The translations under genes and the position numbers were made by a program. The notes under the pieces are model-generated. The model was given only the letters and a program-made list of their open reading frames with translations, searched no databases and was not told where the DNA came from. A stretch of DNA of 64,000 bases. Origin: Duganella margarita. Its GTDB lineage: Bacteria; Pseudomonadota; Gammaproteobacteria; Burkholderiales; Burkholderiaceae_D. Below, in pieces: positions 9,038 through 18,500 of this stretch. Each line of letters starts with the position of its first letter. Position 1 is the stretch's first letter. The stretch covers positions 1-64,000 of the forward strand of contig NZ_WWCS01000007.1 in assembly GCF_009857535.1 (NCBI RefSeq), written 5' to 3'.

Positions 9038-10092
9038 GCAAGTTCTGGAGTAAAGTGGTTCACGGCTTGACGCCATACACGCCGGGCGAACAGGTGCAGA
9101 TGCCTGGCCTGATCAAGTTGAACACCAACGAAAATCCCTACGGTCCGTCACCGAGGGCGGTCGCCGCGATGCAGGAAGCGGCAGGCGACGGCCTGCGCAA
9201 GTATTCCGATCCGTCCAACGCGGTGGTGAAGGATGCAGTGGCGCGCCATTTCGGCCTGACGCGCGAACAGGTCTTCGTCGGCAATAGCTCGGACGAAGTA
9301 TTGGCACATACCTTCCACGCTTTGCTCAAGCACGATTTACCGCTGCTGACGCCCGATATCAGCTACAGCTTCTATCCGACCTATTGCAGCCTGTATGGGA
9401 TTGAGGCTTTCTACGTTCCGCTGAACGAGCGCTTCGAGATCGATGTGGAGGATTATCAGCAGCCGTGCGGCGCGATCATCCTGGCCAATCCGAACGCGCC
9501 GACCGGCATTGCGCTGCCGCTGGCGCAGATCGAGGCCCTGCTGGCGGCGCATCCGGAACAGGTGGTGGTGATCGATGAAGCCTATGTGGACTTCGGCGCG
9601 CAGAGCGCCGCTGCGCTACTGGGCCGCTTCGATAATCTGCTGGTGATTCAGACGCTGTCCAAATCGCGTTCGCTGGCTGGTTTGCGGGTCGGCTTTGCGC
9701 TCGGCCATCCGGACCTGATTGCGGGTCTGGAGCGCGTGAAGAACAGCTTCAATTGCTATCCGCTGGGGCAGGTGCAGCAGGCCGGCGCGGTGGCGGCGCT
9801 GGACGATGTGGCCCATATGGAGCAGACCTCGAACGCCATCATCGCCAGCCGCGCGTGGCTGACCGCGCAGATGCAGGCGCTGGGCTTTGAGGTGCTGCCG
9901 TCGCAGGCCAACTTTATCTTCACGCGTCATCCGCAGCATGATGGTGCGCAGTTGGCGGCAGCGCTGCGTGAGCGCGCCATCCTCGTGCGCCACTTCAAGG
10001 CGGCGCGCATCGACCAGTTCCTGCGCATTACAATCGGCACCGACGAAGAGTGCGGCAAATTGGTCGGCGCCCTGAAAGGTATTTTGTCCTGA
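9034..10092 (+). CDS. hisC: Histidinol-phosphate aminotransferase
   Basis: A 352-residue class I/II aminotransferase with the hallmarks of His[16 protein letters not shown] at the N-terminus, [17 protein letters not shown] and the PLP lysine Lys210 in [15 protein letters not shown]. HisC converts imidazole-acetol phosphate and glutamate to histidinol phosphate. It lies at the end of a four-gene overlapping unit and away from any other his gene seen here. It may be a second copy specialised for another aromatic or imidazole substrate, which the sequence alone cannot decide. A LexA site follows 15 bases after its stop. Confidence 0.87.
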   Translation: MSKFWSKVVHGLTPYTPGEQVQMPGLIKLNTNENPYGPSPRAVAAMQEAAGDGLRKYSDPSNAVVKDAVARHFGLTREQVFVGNSSDEVLAHTFHALLKHDLPLLTPDISYSFYPTYCSLYGIEAFYVPLNERFEIDVEDYQQPCGAIILANPNAPTGIALPLAQIEALLAAHPEQVVVIDEAYVDFGAQSAAALLGRFDNLLVIQTLSKSRSLAGLRVGFALGHPDLIAGLERVKNSFNCYPLGQVQQAGAVAALDDVAHMEQTSNAIIASRAWLTAQMQALGFEVLPSQANFIFTRHPQHDGAQLAAALRERAILVRHFKAARIDQFLRITIGTDEECGKLVGALKGILS

Positions 10093-10107
10093 ACAAGTTC
10101 TGATATA

Positions 10108-10123
10108 CTGTATGAAAATACAG
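10108..10123. promoter_or_regulatory. LexA (SOS) box
   Basis: CTGTATGAAAATACAG matches the LexA consensus CTGT-N8-ACAG perfectly with an AT-rich centre, and the symmetry extends outward (TACTGT...ACAGTA). It lies 16 bp before the ATG of the radical SAM/UdgX pair and overlaps the only place a promoter for that pair could be, so DNA-damage induction is expected. Confidence 0.88.
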
Positions 10124-10139
10124 TATATCGAGGCATGCG

Positions 10140-11372
10140 ATGGAATTGACGGACAAGCTGGAAATCCTGGCAGATGCGGCTAAATACGACGCTTCATGCG
10201 CCAGCAGTGGCGCGCCGAAGCGCGACTCCATCGGCAAGGGCGGTTTTGGCGCGACCACCGGCATGGGCATCTGCCACAGCTACACACCGGATGGACGCTG
10301 CGTCTCGCTGCTCAAGATCCTGCTGACCAATTACTGTTTGTATGACTGCCAATATTGCGTGAATCGGCGGACGTCCAACGTGCCGCGTGCGCGCTTCGCG
10401 GTCGCTGAGGTGGTGCGGCTGACTACCGATTTCTATCTCCGCAATTACATCGATGGGCTTTTTCTCAGCTCGGGCATCATCCAATCGGCCGATTACACCA
10501 TGGAGCAGCTGGTGCAGGTGGCGCGTGAGTTGCGCGAGGTGCACCAGTTTCGCGGCTATATCCATCTGAAGACGATACCGGATGCCGATCCGGCGCTGAT
10601 CGAGGCGGCGGGGCGCTATGCGGACCGGCTGAGCGTCAACATCGAGCTGCCGACGCAGGACAGCGTGCAGAAGCTGGCGCCGGAAAAGAGTGTTCACACG
10701 ATCAAGCTGGCCATGGGCTCGATCCGGCGCAAGCTGGATGAAAAGGCGGAGGAGCCGAAGTCGCCGCGCTTTGCGCCGGCCGGGCAAAGCACGCAGATGA
10801 TCGTCGGCGCCGATGCCAGCGATGACCAGCAGATTTTGTCGACGGCGGAGACGCTGTACGGCAGCTATAAACTCAAGCGCGTCTACTATTCGGCGTTTAG
10901 TCCGATTCCGCAAAGTCCGAAGAGCGTGCCGCTGGCGCCGCCGCCGATGATGCGCGAGCATCGGCTGTATCAGGCCGACTTCCTGCTGCGCAGTTATGGT
11001 TTCCAGGCGCAGGAGTTGTTGCCGGCCAGCGGCGGCAACCTGGCGCTGGACATCGATCCCAAACTTGCGTGGGCGCTGGCGCATCGCGAGCACTTTCCAT
11101 TGGACCTGAATCGTGCGGAACCGCACATGATCGCGCGCGTGCCTGGCATAGGATTACGCAACGCGCAGCGCATTGTGGATCTGCGCCGGCTGCGGCAGGT
11201 GCGCTATGCCGATCTGTCGCGTTTGCGCTGCAGTATGAAGAAGATTGCGCCGTTCATCATCACGGCGGATTATTTTCCTGCGCGCGACGCCAGCCCGTCC
11301 GAGCATCTGCGGCGGTCGATGGCGGAGGCGCCGCAGCAAATGAATTTGTGGCCGGAGTTGCAGGCAGCATGA
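10140..11372 (+). CDS. Putative DNA modification/repair radical SAM protein
   Basis: The 410-residue protein has the radical SAM cluster motif CLYDCQYC at Cys66/Cys70/Cys73 and is of the type regularly found beside a uracil-DNA-glycosylase-like gene (TIGR03916, known for its link to UDG). The C-terminus holds helix-hairpin-helix features (ARVPGIGLRNAQRIVDLRRL, about 335-360), which bind DNA backbone. A GAGG ribosome site precedes the ATG. The stop overlaps the start of the UdgX gene (ATGA), and a LexA box lies directly upstream, supporting a role in DNA damage. Its chemical reaction has not been established for the family as far as I know. Confidence 0.85.
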   Translation: MELTDKLEILADAAKYDASCASSGAPKRDSIGKGGFGATTGMGICHSYTPDGRCVSLLKILLTNYCLYDCQYCVNRRTSNVPRARFAVAEVVRLTTDFYLRNYIDGLFLSSGIIQSADYTMEQLVQVARELREVHQFRGYIHLKTIPDADPALIEAAGRYADRLSVNIELPTQDSVQKLAPEKSVHTIKLAMGSIRRKLDEKAEEPKSPRFAPAGQSTQMIVGADASDDQQILSTAETLYGSYKLKRVYYSAFSPIPQSPKSVPLAPPPMMREHRLYQADFLLRSYGFQAQELLPASGGNLALDIDPKLAWALAHREHFPLDLNRAEPHMIARVPGIGLRNAQRIVDLRRLRQVRYADLSRLRCSMKKIAPFIITADYFPARDASPSEHLRRSMAEAPQQMNLWPELQAA

Positions 11373-12808
11373 TACGCAAGGTGGTGCAGTCGTTTGACGA
11401 ATGGCGGGCGGCGGTGCGGGAGTTGATCGCGCAGCGCGTGCCGCCGGAGGCGGCGGAATGGGCCGGTAGCGAGGACGAGGGCGATTTGTTCTCGTCGGCC
11501 GCCGCCGTGACCGCCCCCGACGCCACCGCGCAGCCGGTCACGTCGACGGCTGCGTTGCGCCTGCCGCGCGAACTGGTCGAGATGCTGGTCAGCGCTGCCT
11601 GCTTCAGCGCCCCTGACCGCTGGGCCTTCCTGTACAAGGTGGTCTGGCGCTGGCAGCTGGGAGAACGCGATGTGATGTCGGCCGCCGATCCGGACGGCGC
11701 GCGCCTGTACACCATGGTCAAAGCCGTCCGCCGCGAGGAGCACGACATGCATGCCTATGTACGATTCCGCGAACGCAAGGAGGAAGATGGCGCGCCACGC
11801 TTCGTCGCCTGGTTCGAGCCGACGCACGAAGTGCTCCCGCAAGTCGCCCGGCACTTCGCCCGCCGCATGGGCGACACCACCTGGATGATCGCCACGCCCA
11901 CCGCCACCGTGCTGTGGGACGGCCAGCAACTGCACGACGCGCCGCCACGCATGCGCAGCGCGGCCGACATCGACGACGCCGGCGAAGCACTGTGGCTCAC
12001 CTACTACCGCAGCATCTTTAACCCAGCGCGTCTGAATGCCGACCTGCTGCGCAGCCATATTCCGTCGCGCTTCTGGAAAAACCTGCCGGAAGGCGCCATC
12101 GTGCCGACCATGATCAGCGCCGCCGCCAACGGCGACCGCCGCACCGGCCAGACCAGCACCGTCGGCCAGCGCAGCGGCGCCACCACCATCGCGGTAACGG
12201 CGGAACGCGCGCAACCGCAACGCGAACAACCGGACACGCTGGATCAATGCCGCCGCTGCGAACTATGGCGCAACGCCACGCAAGCCGTGCTGGGCGTCGG
12301 CCCGCGCAAGGCACGCATCATGCTGGTGGGCGAACAACCGGGCGATCAGGAGGACCTGCAAGGCCTGCCGTTTGTCGGTCCGGCCGGCGCGGTGCTGGAC
12401 CGCGCGCTGGCCGAAGCGGGCGTGGCACGCGACAGCGTCTACCTGACCAACGCCGTCAAGCACTTCAAGTGGGAACTGCGGGGCAAGCGCCGTTTGCACA
12501 AGACGCCGGCGCAGCGCGAAGTCAGCGCCTGCCACGTCTGGCTGGAGCAGGAACTGGAGAAGGTCAAGCCGGAAGTGGTGGTGGCGCTGGGCGCCACGGC
12601 ATTGAAGTCAGTGCTGAAGGATGGCAGCGCGACGATGAGCGCCGTGATCGATGCGCCATTCCAGCATGAGGGACGCTGGGTGGTGGCGGTCTACCATCCA
12701 TCCTTCGTGCTGCGCGCGCGGGATGAGGAAAGCCGCCAGCAGGCCTACGACGTGATCGTCGCGGGCCTGCGGCAGGCACTTACACTGGAGCCGGTTCGTT
12801 CCGGTTGA
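11369..12808 (+). CDS. DUF4130/UdgX-type uracil-DNA glycosylase fusion
   Basis: A 479-residue two-domain protein. Residues 1 to about 245 form a DUF4130 (TIGR03915-like) domain whose function is unknown. After a short linker, a Cys pair (CRRCELW) and a family 4-like/UdgX uracil-DNA glycosylase domain follow with motif GEQPGDQEDL near residue 320. The UdgX-specific loop reads KRRLH (373-377) instead of KRRIH; His377 would be the residue that forms the covalent bond to the uracil-derived abasic sugar. The start at ATG 11369 overlaps the radical SAM stop. The last 29 bp overlap the convergent membrane-protein gene. Expected role: SOS-induced capture or excision of uracil in DNA. Confidence 0.88.
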   Translation: MIRKVVQSFDEWRAAVRELIAQRVPPEAAEWAGSEDEGDLFSSAAAVTAPDATAQPVTSTAALRLPRELVEMLVSAACFSAPDRWAFLYKVVWRWQLGERDVMSAADPDGARLYTMVKAVRREEHDMHAYVRFRERKEEDGAPRFVAWFEPTHEVLPQVARHFARRMGDTTWMIATPTATVLWDGQQLHDAPPRMRSAADIDDAGEALWLTYYRSIFNPARLNADLLRSHIPSRFWKNLPEGAIVPTMISAAANGDRRTGQTSTVGQRSGATTIAVTAERAQPQREQPDTLDQCRRCELWRNATQAVLGVGPRKARIMLVGEQPGDQEDLQGLPFVGPAGAVLDRALAEAGVARDSVYLTNAVKHFKWELRGKRRLHKTPAQREVSACHVWLEQELEKVKPEVVVALGATALKSVLKDGSATMSAVIDAPFQHEGRWVVAVYHPSFVLRARDEESRQQAYDVIVAGLRQALTLEPVRSG

Positions 12809-13142
12809 TGCGGCTGATGCCGACGATCAGGCGATACGCCTTCCATAGCCAGGCGCCGATCCAGATCAACCATGCCACCGGAATGCCGATAATGGTCATG
12901 AAGAACACGGCGCCGACCACTACCCACACCGCATACCACCAGAACGAGCGAATCATCCAGGTGTGATGGCTGTGCACGAAGCTGCCCTCGGTGCTGGGCC
13001 GTTGCAGGTAGTTGAGTATCAGCGGGATGATGGAGAACGCGCCGAGCGAAAATACAAAGCTGACCGCGTGGATCACATACAGCCACCATGCGGTGGTCTT
13101 GGCCGATTCCAGGCGGCCTTCCAATACGAGTTCTTGCGACAT
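12780..13142 (-). CDS. Small DUF4870-like inner-membrane protein
   Basis: A 120-residue protein with a short hydrophilic N-terminus (MSQELVLEGRLES) and three to four hydrophobic segments (about 20-42, 62-82 and 85-107). The layout fits DUF4870/Tic20-like bacterial membrane proteins of unknown function. The ATG codon at 13140-13142 was chosen because AAGGAGAG precedes it. A longer frame upstream lacks a ribosome site. It lies downstream of the alpha/beta hydrolase gene with 35 bp between them and overlaps the 3' end of the UdgX gene. Confidence 0.75.
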   Translation of the reverse strand: MSQELVLEGRLESAKTTAWWLYVIHAVSFVFSLGAFSIIPLILNYLQRPSTEGSFVHSHHTWMIRSFWWYAVWVVVGAVFFMTIIGIPVAWLIWIGAWLWKAYRLIVGISRINRNEPAPV

Positions 13143-13177
13143 GATCTCTCCTTTCCTTAATGATGGCCTGAGTATAG

Positions 13178-14077
13178 CTAGCCGGCGGCCGGCGTGTCGC
13201 ACAGTGTCCGCCGCAGGAAGGCGGTCACGTCGGCGAAGAACGCCGGCTGGATGCTTTCGCGGTCGAAGCCTTCCGGATCTTGCGATGGCTTGAAGTTCGG
13301 CTTCGTCATCTCCGGCGGGAACTTGCTCATGAAGGCGAAGTGGCCGCCACCGGGGATATCCTTGTGCTCGACCAGCGACGGCTCGGCCACGCCTTCCATA
13401 ATCTTGTGCGCATGCTCGATCGGAGTAACGTCATCCTTCTCGCCGGTGCGGATCAGAATCGGCACCTGCACCGGCCGCAGCGAGCCGGCAATGAACCAGA
13501 ACGTGGCGGGATTGAGCAGCACCAGGGAGCGGATGCGCGCATCGGGCGTGACCGGCACCGGCTCCGGCAGCGCGTGCGAATCCTTGCGTTCATAAGGGCC
13601 GGTCCACGGCAAGCCGCCGGCCGCTGCCAGCGCGGTGTAGCCGCCGATCGAGTGGCCGATGACCGCCACGCCGTTGTGGCTGACGTGCGGCGCCAGCGTG
13701 TCGTCGGCCAGCACCGCGTCGATGGTCAGCGTGATGTGGCGCGGACGGTTGGCCAGGTTGGCGGCGGTGCCGGCCAGCGAATTGTCGGTGCGGGTGTTGC
13801 CAGTGTGGGCGGGAAGGGCGACTACGAAGCCCGACAGCGCCAGATGCCTGGCCAGCTGGCGATACGCCCATGGCGTGCCGGAATGGCCGTGCGAGATCAC
13901 CACCAGCGGGTAGGTGCCAACGGCCGGCGCGGCGTTGCTGGCCACGTCCAGCGAGTAAGGGCCAAAGTGTTCGGTATGTTCTTCGCCAAGCGCAGGATAA
14001 AGCACCGCCAGCGCGATGTCCGCGCCCTGTACAGCATCATGCACCTTGCTTACGCGGCAGCCGCAACTCAAATTCAT
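13178..14077 (-). CDS. Alpha/beta hydrolase (dienelactone hydrolase/PAF-acetylhydrolase type)
   Basis: A 299-residue alpha/beta hydrolase. The nucleophile is Ser143 in VIGHSIGGYTAL, the acid is probably Asp in GEKDDVTP, and the base is the His of GGGHFAFM. An oxyanion-hole-like VVISHGHSGTP lies near 59-69. No signal peptide is evident, although the N-terminus has two cysteines (CGC). AAGGA precedes the ATG by 6 bases. The gene is divergent from the LMW-PTP gene. Family features support an esterase; the natural substrate is unknown. Confidence 0.82.
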   Translation of the reverse strand: MNLSCGCRVSKVHDAVQGADIALAVLYPALGEEHTEHFGPYSLDVASNAAPAVGTYPLVVISHGHSGTPWAYRQLARHLALSGFVVALPAHTGNTRTDNSLAGTAANLANRPRHITLTIDAVLADDTLAPHVSHNGVAVIGHSIGGYTALAAAGGLPWTGPYERKDSHALPEPVPVTPDARIRSLVLLNPATFWFIAGSLRPVQVPILIRTGEKDDVTPIEHAHKIMEGVAEPSLVEHKDIPGGGHFAFMSKFPPEMTKPNFKPSQDPEGFDRESIQPAFFADVTAFLRRTLCDTPAAG

Positions 14078-14134
14078 GCTTTATCCTTTTTCGCATAGAA
14101 TGCAACGATGATGATTATATAAGGAGCGGCCACG

Positions 14135-14611
14135 ATGGCGAAACCAGTATCGGTGCTGTTTGTCTGCATGGGCAATATCTGCCGTTCGCCGACGGCGGAG
14201 GGGGTATTCCGCCAGCGCGTGGCGGCGGCCGGCTTGAGCGACCGTTTTGTCATCGACTCGGCAGGCACGCACGGCTACCATATCGGCGCGCCGCCGGATG
14301 AGCGGTCGATGGAATACGCGTCGCGGCGCGGCTACGATTTGTCGGCGCAGCGTTCGCGCAAGGTGACGGCGCAGGACTTTGAAGACTTCGACCATCTGCT
14401 GGCGATGGATCACGATAACCTCAAGCTGCTGCTGGCTGCGTGTCCGCCGCAGCACCGCCACAAGCTGGGCATGATGATGGCGCACGCCACGCACAGCGGT
14501 GTGGATGCGGTGCCCGATCCCTACTATGGCGGTGGCCGCGGCTTCGACGATGTGCTGGACTATCTGGAGGACGCCAGCGAGGGACTGCTGGCCGCACTGA
14601 AGAATAAATAG
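14135..14611 (+). CDS. Low-molecular-weight protein-tyrosine phosphatase
   Basis: The 158-residue enzyme carries the phosphate-binding loop CMGNICRS with catalytic Cys11 and Arg17 close to the N-terminus, and the general acid Asp128 in VPDPYYGG. These are the complete LMW-PTP hallmarks. An AAGGAGC ribosome site precedes the ATG. No capsule or BY-kinase genes lie next to it, so it is probably the stand-alone housekeeping type rather than an exopolysaccharide regulator. Confidence 0.95.
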   Translation: MAKPVSVLFVCMGNICRSPTAEGVFRQRVAAAGLSDRFVIDSAGTHGYHIGAPPDERSMEYASRRGYDLSAQRSRKVTAQDFEDFDHLLAMDHDNLKLLLAACPPQHRHKLGMMMAHATHSGVDAVPDPYYGGGRGFDDVLDYLEDASEGLLAALKNK

Positions 14612-14633
14612 GCCGGGTCGGTCTACGGCGGCG

Positions 14634-15497
14634 TCAGGTCAGCAGCGGCAGGATGCCATCGAGGCCGACGAAGTTGAGCGCCACGTTGGCCTGCTCGCGC
14701 ACCACCGGCTTGGCGCGGAACGCTACCGACATGCCGGAAATGCTCATCATCTTCAGGTCATTGGCGCCGTCGCCCATCACAATCGCCTGTGATGGCGAGA
14801 TGCCCAGCTCCGCGCACACGCGTTCCACCGTGCGCTTCTTCTCTTCGGCGTCGACGATGCCGCCTACCACCTTGCCAGTGAGTTTGCCGTCGACGATTTC
14901 CAGCTCGTTGGCATGGGTGTAGTCGAGGCCCAGGCGCTTTTTCAGGCGCTCGGTGAAGAAGGTGAAGCCGCCCGACACCAGCAGCGTTTTCATGCCGGCC
15001 GCCTGCACCGCCTTCAGCATGGTCTCGGCGCCGGGAGACAATTGCAGCCGTTCGTCATACACGCGCTCCAGCGCCGATGCATCCAGGCCTTCCAGCAGCG
15101 CCACGCGGCGTTGCAGGCTCTCGGCGAAATCCAGTTCGCCGCGCATTGCCGCTTCGGTGATCTCCGATACTTGAGCTTTCAAACCCTGCATATCGGCGAT
15201 TTCATCGATGCACTCGATGGTGATCAGCGTCGAATCCATGTCCATGGCCACCAGCTTGTAGTCACTCATCTTGTGCAAGCCGATCGAATAGGTGGCGTCC
15301 AGCTGCGCGGCCTGCGCCGCCACTTCCAGGGTCTGGCGCAGCGCCGGCGAGAAGGCGATGCCTTCGCAGCGCAGCGCGCGCTCGCCCAGCCAGGTCAGGT
15401 TGGCGGACGCGGTGAGGGCGCCAATGCGCTCCAGCCGCGCCTTGCAATCGCCGACCCCTTGCAGGACGAGGTTCATGGCGGTTTTTGCGTTAGTCAT
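14634..15497 (-). CDS. serB: Phosphoserine phosphatase
   Basis: SerB removes phosphate from O-phosphoserine, the last step of serine synthesis. The 287-residue HAD enzyme has motif I AMDMDSTLI (nucleophile Asp86, acid/base Asp88), motif II VSGGF, motif III lysine and motif IV MGDGANDLKM. The N-terminal 75 residues form the extra regulatory-like domain seen in SerB. It lies downstream of mfd on the same strand with 37 bp between them. Confidence 0.96.
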   Translation of the reverse strand: MTNAKTAMNLVLQGVGDCKARLERIGALTASANLTWLGERALRCEGIAFSPALRQTLEVAAQAAQLDATYSIGLHKMSDYKLVAMDMDSTLITIECIDEIADMQGLKAQVSEITEAAMRGELDFAESLQRRVALLEGLDASALERVYDERLQLSPGAETMLKAVQAAGMKTLLVSGGFTFFTERLKKRLGLDYTHANELEIVDGKLTGKVVGGIVDAEEKKRTVERVCAELGISPSQAIVMGDGANDLKMMSISGMSVAFRAKPVVREQANVALNFVGLDGILPLLT

Positions 15498-15534
15498 GTG
15501 CGTTAATGTAGTTAAAGTATTCGTTATGCGGCTG

Positions 15535-18500
15535 TTATGCAGTCAGTTGCTTGATGGCGGCCTTGATCTGCGTGACGCGCGCAGCCAAGTCCGGCATGGC
15601 CGCGGTGATCTTCAGTTTATCCTGTCCATTCAATTTGATCTGACGATTTTTCTGGATCAGCTCAATGATGCGCATCGGGTCGATCGGCGGCTTGGCCATG
15701 AACTGCAGGCTGGCGGCCTCGGTATGGGCGTCGATCTTGATAATGCCCACCGTCTTGGCGGCGATGCGCAGGCGGTGCGTTTCGATCAGCGCCTTGACCG
15801 GGTCCGGCAGCTTGCCGAAACGGTCGATCAGCTCTTCCTGCATGTCGTCGATTTTGCCTTGCGTTTCGCAATTCGCCATGCGCTTGTAGATCGATAGTCG
15901 CTCGTGGACGTCGCCGCAGAAATCGGCCGGCAGCAGCGCCGGCACGTGCAGATTGATTTCGGTGGTGGTCGACAGCGGCGCCGCCAGGTCCGGCTCCTTG
16001 CCGGCCTTGAGCGAGCGCACCGCTTCGTTCAGCATGTCCGAGTACAGCTGGAAGCCGATCTCGGTCATCTCGCCGGACTGGTTGTCGCCGAGGACCTCGC
16101 CGGCGCCGCGGATTTCCAGATCGTGCATGGCCAGATAGAAGCCGCTGCCCAGTTCTTCCATCTGCTGAATGGCGTCGAGGCGGCGCTGCGCCTGTTTGGT
16201 CAGCGACTGCACGTCGTGCACCAGCAGGTAGGCATAGGCCTGGTGGTGCGAACGGCCGACGCGGCCGCGCAGCTGGTGCAGCTGCGCCAGGCCGAATTTG
16301 TCGGCGCGGTGCATGATGATGGTGTTCGCGGTCGGCACGTCGATACCGGTTTCGATAATCGTGGTGCACAGCAGGATGTTGTAGCGCTGGGCGACGAAGT
16401 CGCGCATCACTTTTTCCAGGTCGCGTTCGTGCATCTGGCCGTGGGCCACGGCGATGCGCGCTTCCGGCAGCAGCTCGGTCAGCATCGCCATGCGGTTCTG
16501 GATGGTCTCGACCTCGTTGTGCAGGAAGTAGACCTGGCCGCCGCGCTTGAGCTCACGCAGGCAGGCCTCGCGGATGATCGACTCGCCCTCGCTGCGCACG
16601 AAGGTCTTGATCGCCAGCCGCTTTTGCGGCGCGGTGGCGATGACGGAAAAGTCGCGCAGGCCTTCCAGCGCCATGCCCAGCGTGCGCGGGATCGGCGTGG
16701 CGGTCAGCGTCAGCACGTCGACTTCGGCGCGCAGCGATTTCAGCGTCTCCTTCTGGCGCACGCCGAAGCGGTGCTCCTCGTCGATGATCACCAGCCCGAG
16801 GCGGGTGAACTTGACGTCATCCGACAGCAGCTTGTGGGTGCCGATGATGATGTCCAGCGTGCCGTCGGCCATGCCCTTGATCGCCTGGGCGATCTCTTTG
16901 CCGGTGCGGAAGCGCGACATCTCGGCAATGCGCACCGGCCAGTCGGCGAAGCGGTCGGCGAAGGTTTGCGCGTGCTGTTCGGCCAGCAGCGTGGTCGGCG
17001 CCAGGATGGCGACCTGCTTGCCGCCCATGACGGCAATGAAGGCGGCGCGCAGCGCCACCTCGGTCTTGCCGAAGCCAACGTCGCCGCACACCAGGCGGTC
17101 CATCGGTTTGCCCGAGGTCATATCCTTGATGACGTTGTTGATGGCTTCCTGCTGATCCGGCGTTTCGTCGAAGCCGAAGCTGTCGGCGAAACGCTCGTAG
17201 TCGTGCGCCGAATACTCGAACGAATGGCCCTGACGCAGCGCGCGGCGGGCGTAGAGGTTGAGCAGCTCGGCGGCGGTGTCGCGCACCTGTTCGGCGGCGC
17301 GGCGCTTGGCTTTTTCCCACTGGCCGGAACCGAGCGTGTGCAGCGGCGCGTCGTCCGGCGAGGCGCCGGAGTAGCGCGAAATCACATGCAGCTGCGACAC
17401 CGGCACATACAGCTTGGTCTCTTTGGCGTATTCCAGGTGCAGGAATTCGGCGTCGCCTTCGCCCAGGTCCATGCTGGTCAGGCCCATGTAGCGGCCGATG
17501 CCGTGATTGATGTGCACCACCGGATCGCCGATCTTCAGCTCCGACAGGTCGCGCACCATCGATTCGACCTGGGTGACGGCTTCCTGCTTCTTCTTGCCGG
17601 CGCGGCGGCCGGAGCCGGCGTACAACTCGGTCTCGGTGATGAAGATCAGCGGCTTGCCGTTGACCGACAACTCGAAGCCGGCGTGCAGCGGCGCCACGCC
17701 CAGCGCCAGTTTGGCGTCCGAGGCGATAAAGCCGTCGAAGCCTTCGACCGGCGCCAGTTCTAGGCCGTATTCGGTGAAGTACTGCTGCAGCGTTTCGCGG
17801 CGGCCGTTGGATTCGGCACAGATCATCACGCGCGCGCCGGACTGCATCAGGTAGGCGCGCAGATTGGTCAGCGGGTAGTCCAGGTGGCGGTTGACGGCGA
17901 TGTTGGGCACCGGCGCCGACAGCTCGGACGCGCCGGCGTCCGCGTTCTGGCGGATGGCGATCTGTGGATATGGCTTGGCCAGCACGAAGAACTGTTCGTC
18001 AGACAGGAACAGCTGTTCCGGCGCCATGATCGGGCGTTCGCGGTCGGCGCGCAGGAAGCGGTAGCGCGAGCCGGTGTCGGTCCAGAAGCGCTTGATGGCG
18101 GCCTCGATGTCGCCGACGGTGGCCACCACCGCGCCTTGCGGCAGGTAGTCGAACAGCGTGGCGGTGTCGTCGAAGAACAGCGGCAGGTAGTATTCGATGC
18201 CGGCCGAGGCGATGCCGGCGCTGATGTCCTTGTACACCACGGAGCGCGACGGATCGCCTTCAAAGTGTTCGCGCCAGCGGTTGCGGAAGGCGGTGCGCGA
18301 CGCTTCGTCCATCGGGAATTCCCGGCCCGGCAGCAATCGCACCTGCTTGACCGGGTACAGCGAACGCTGGGTGTCGGCGTCGAAGGTGCGGATGGTTTCG
18401 ATGGTGTCGCCGAACAGGTCGAGCCGGTACGGCAGCGCGGAGCCCATCGGGAACAGGTCGATCAAGCCGCCACGCACCGAGTATTCGCCGGGCGACATCA

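Noticed and set aside
15904..17763. 619-codon plus-strand open frame within mfd
   Set aside because: Antisense shadow of Mfd with no recognisable motif or ribosome site.
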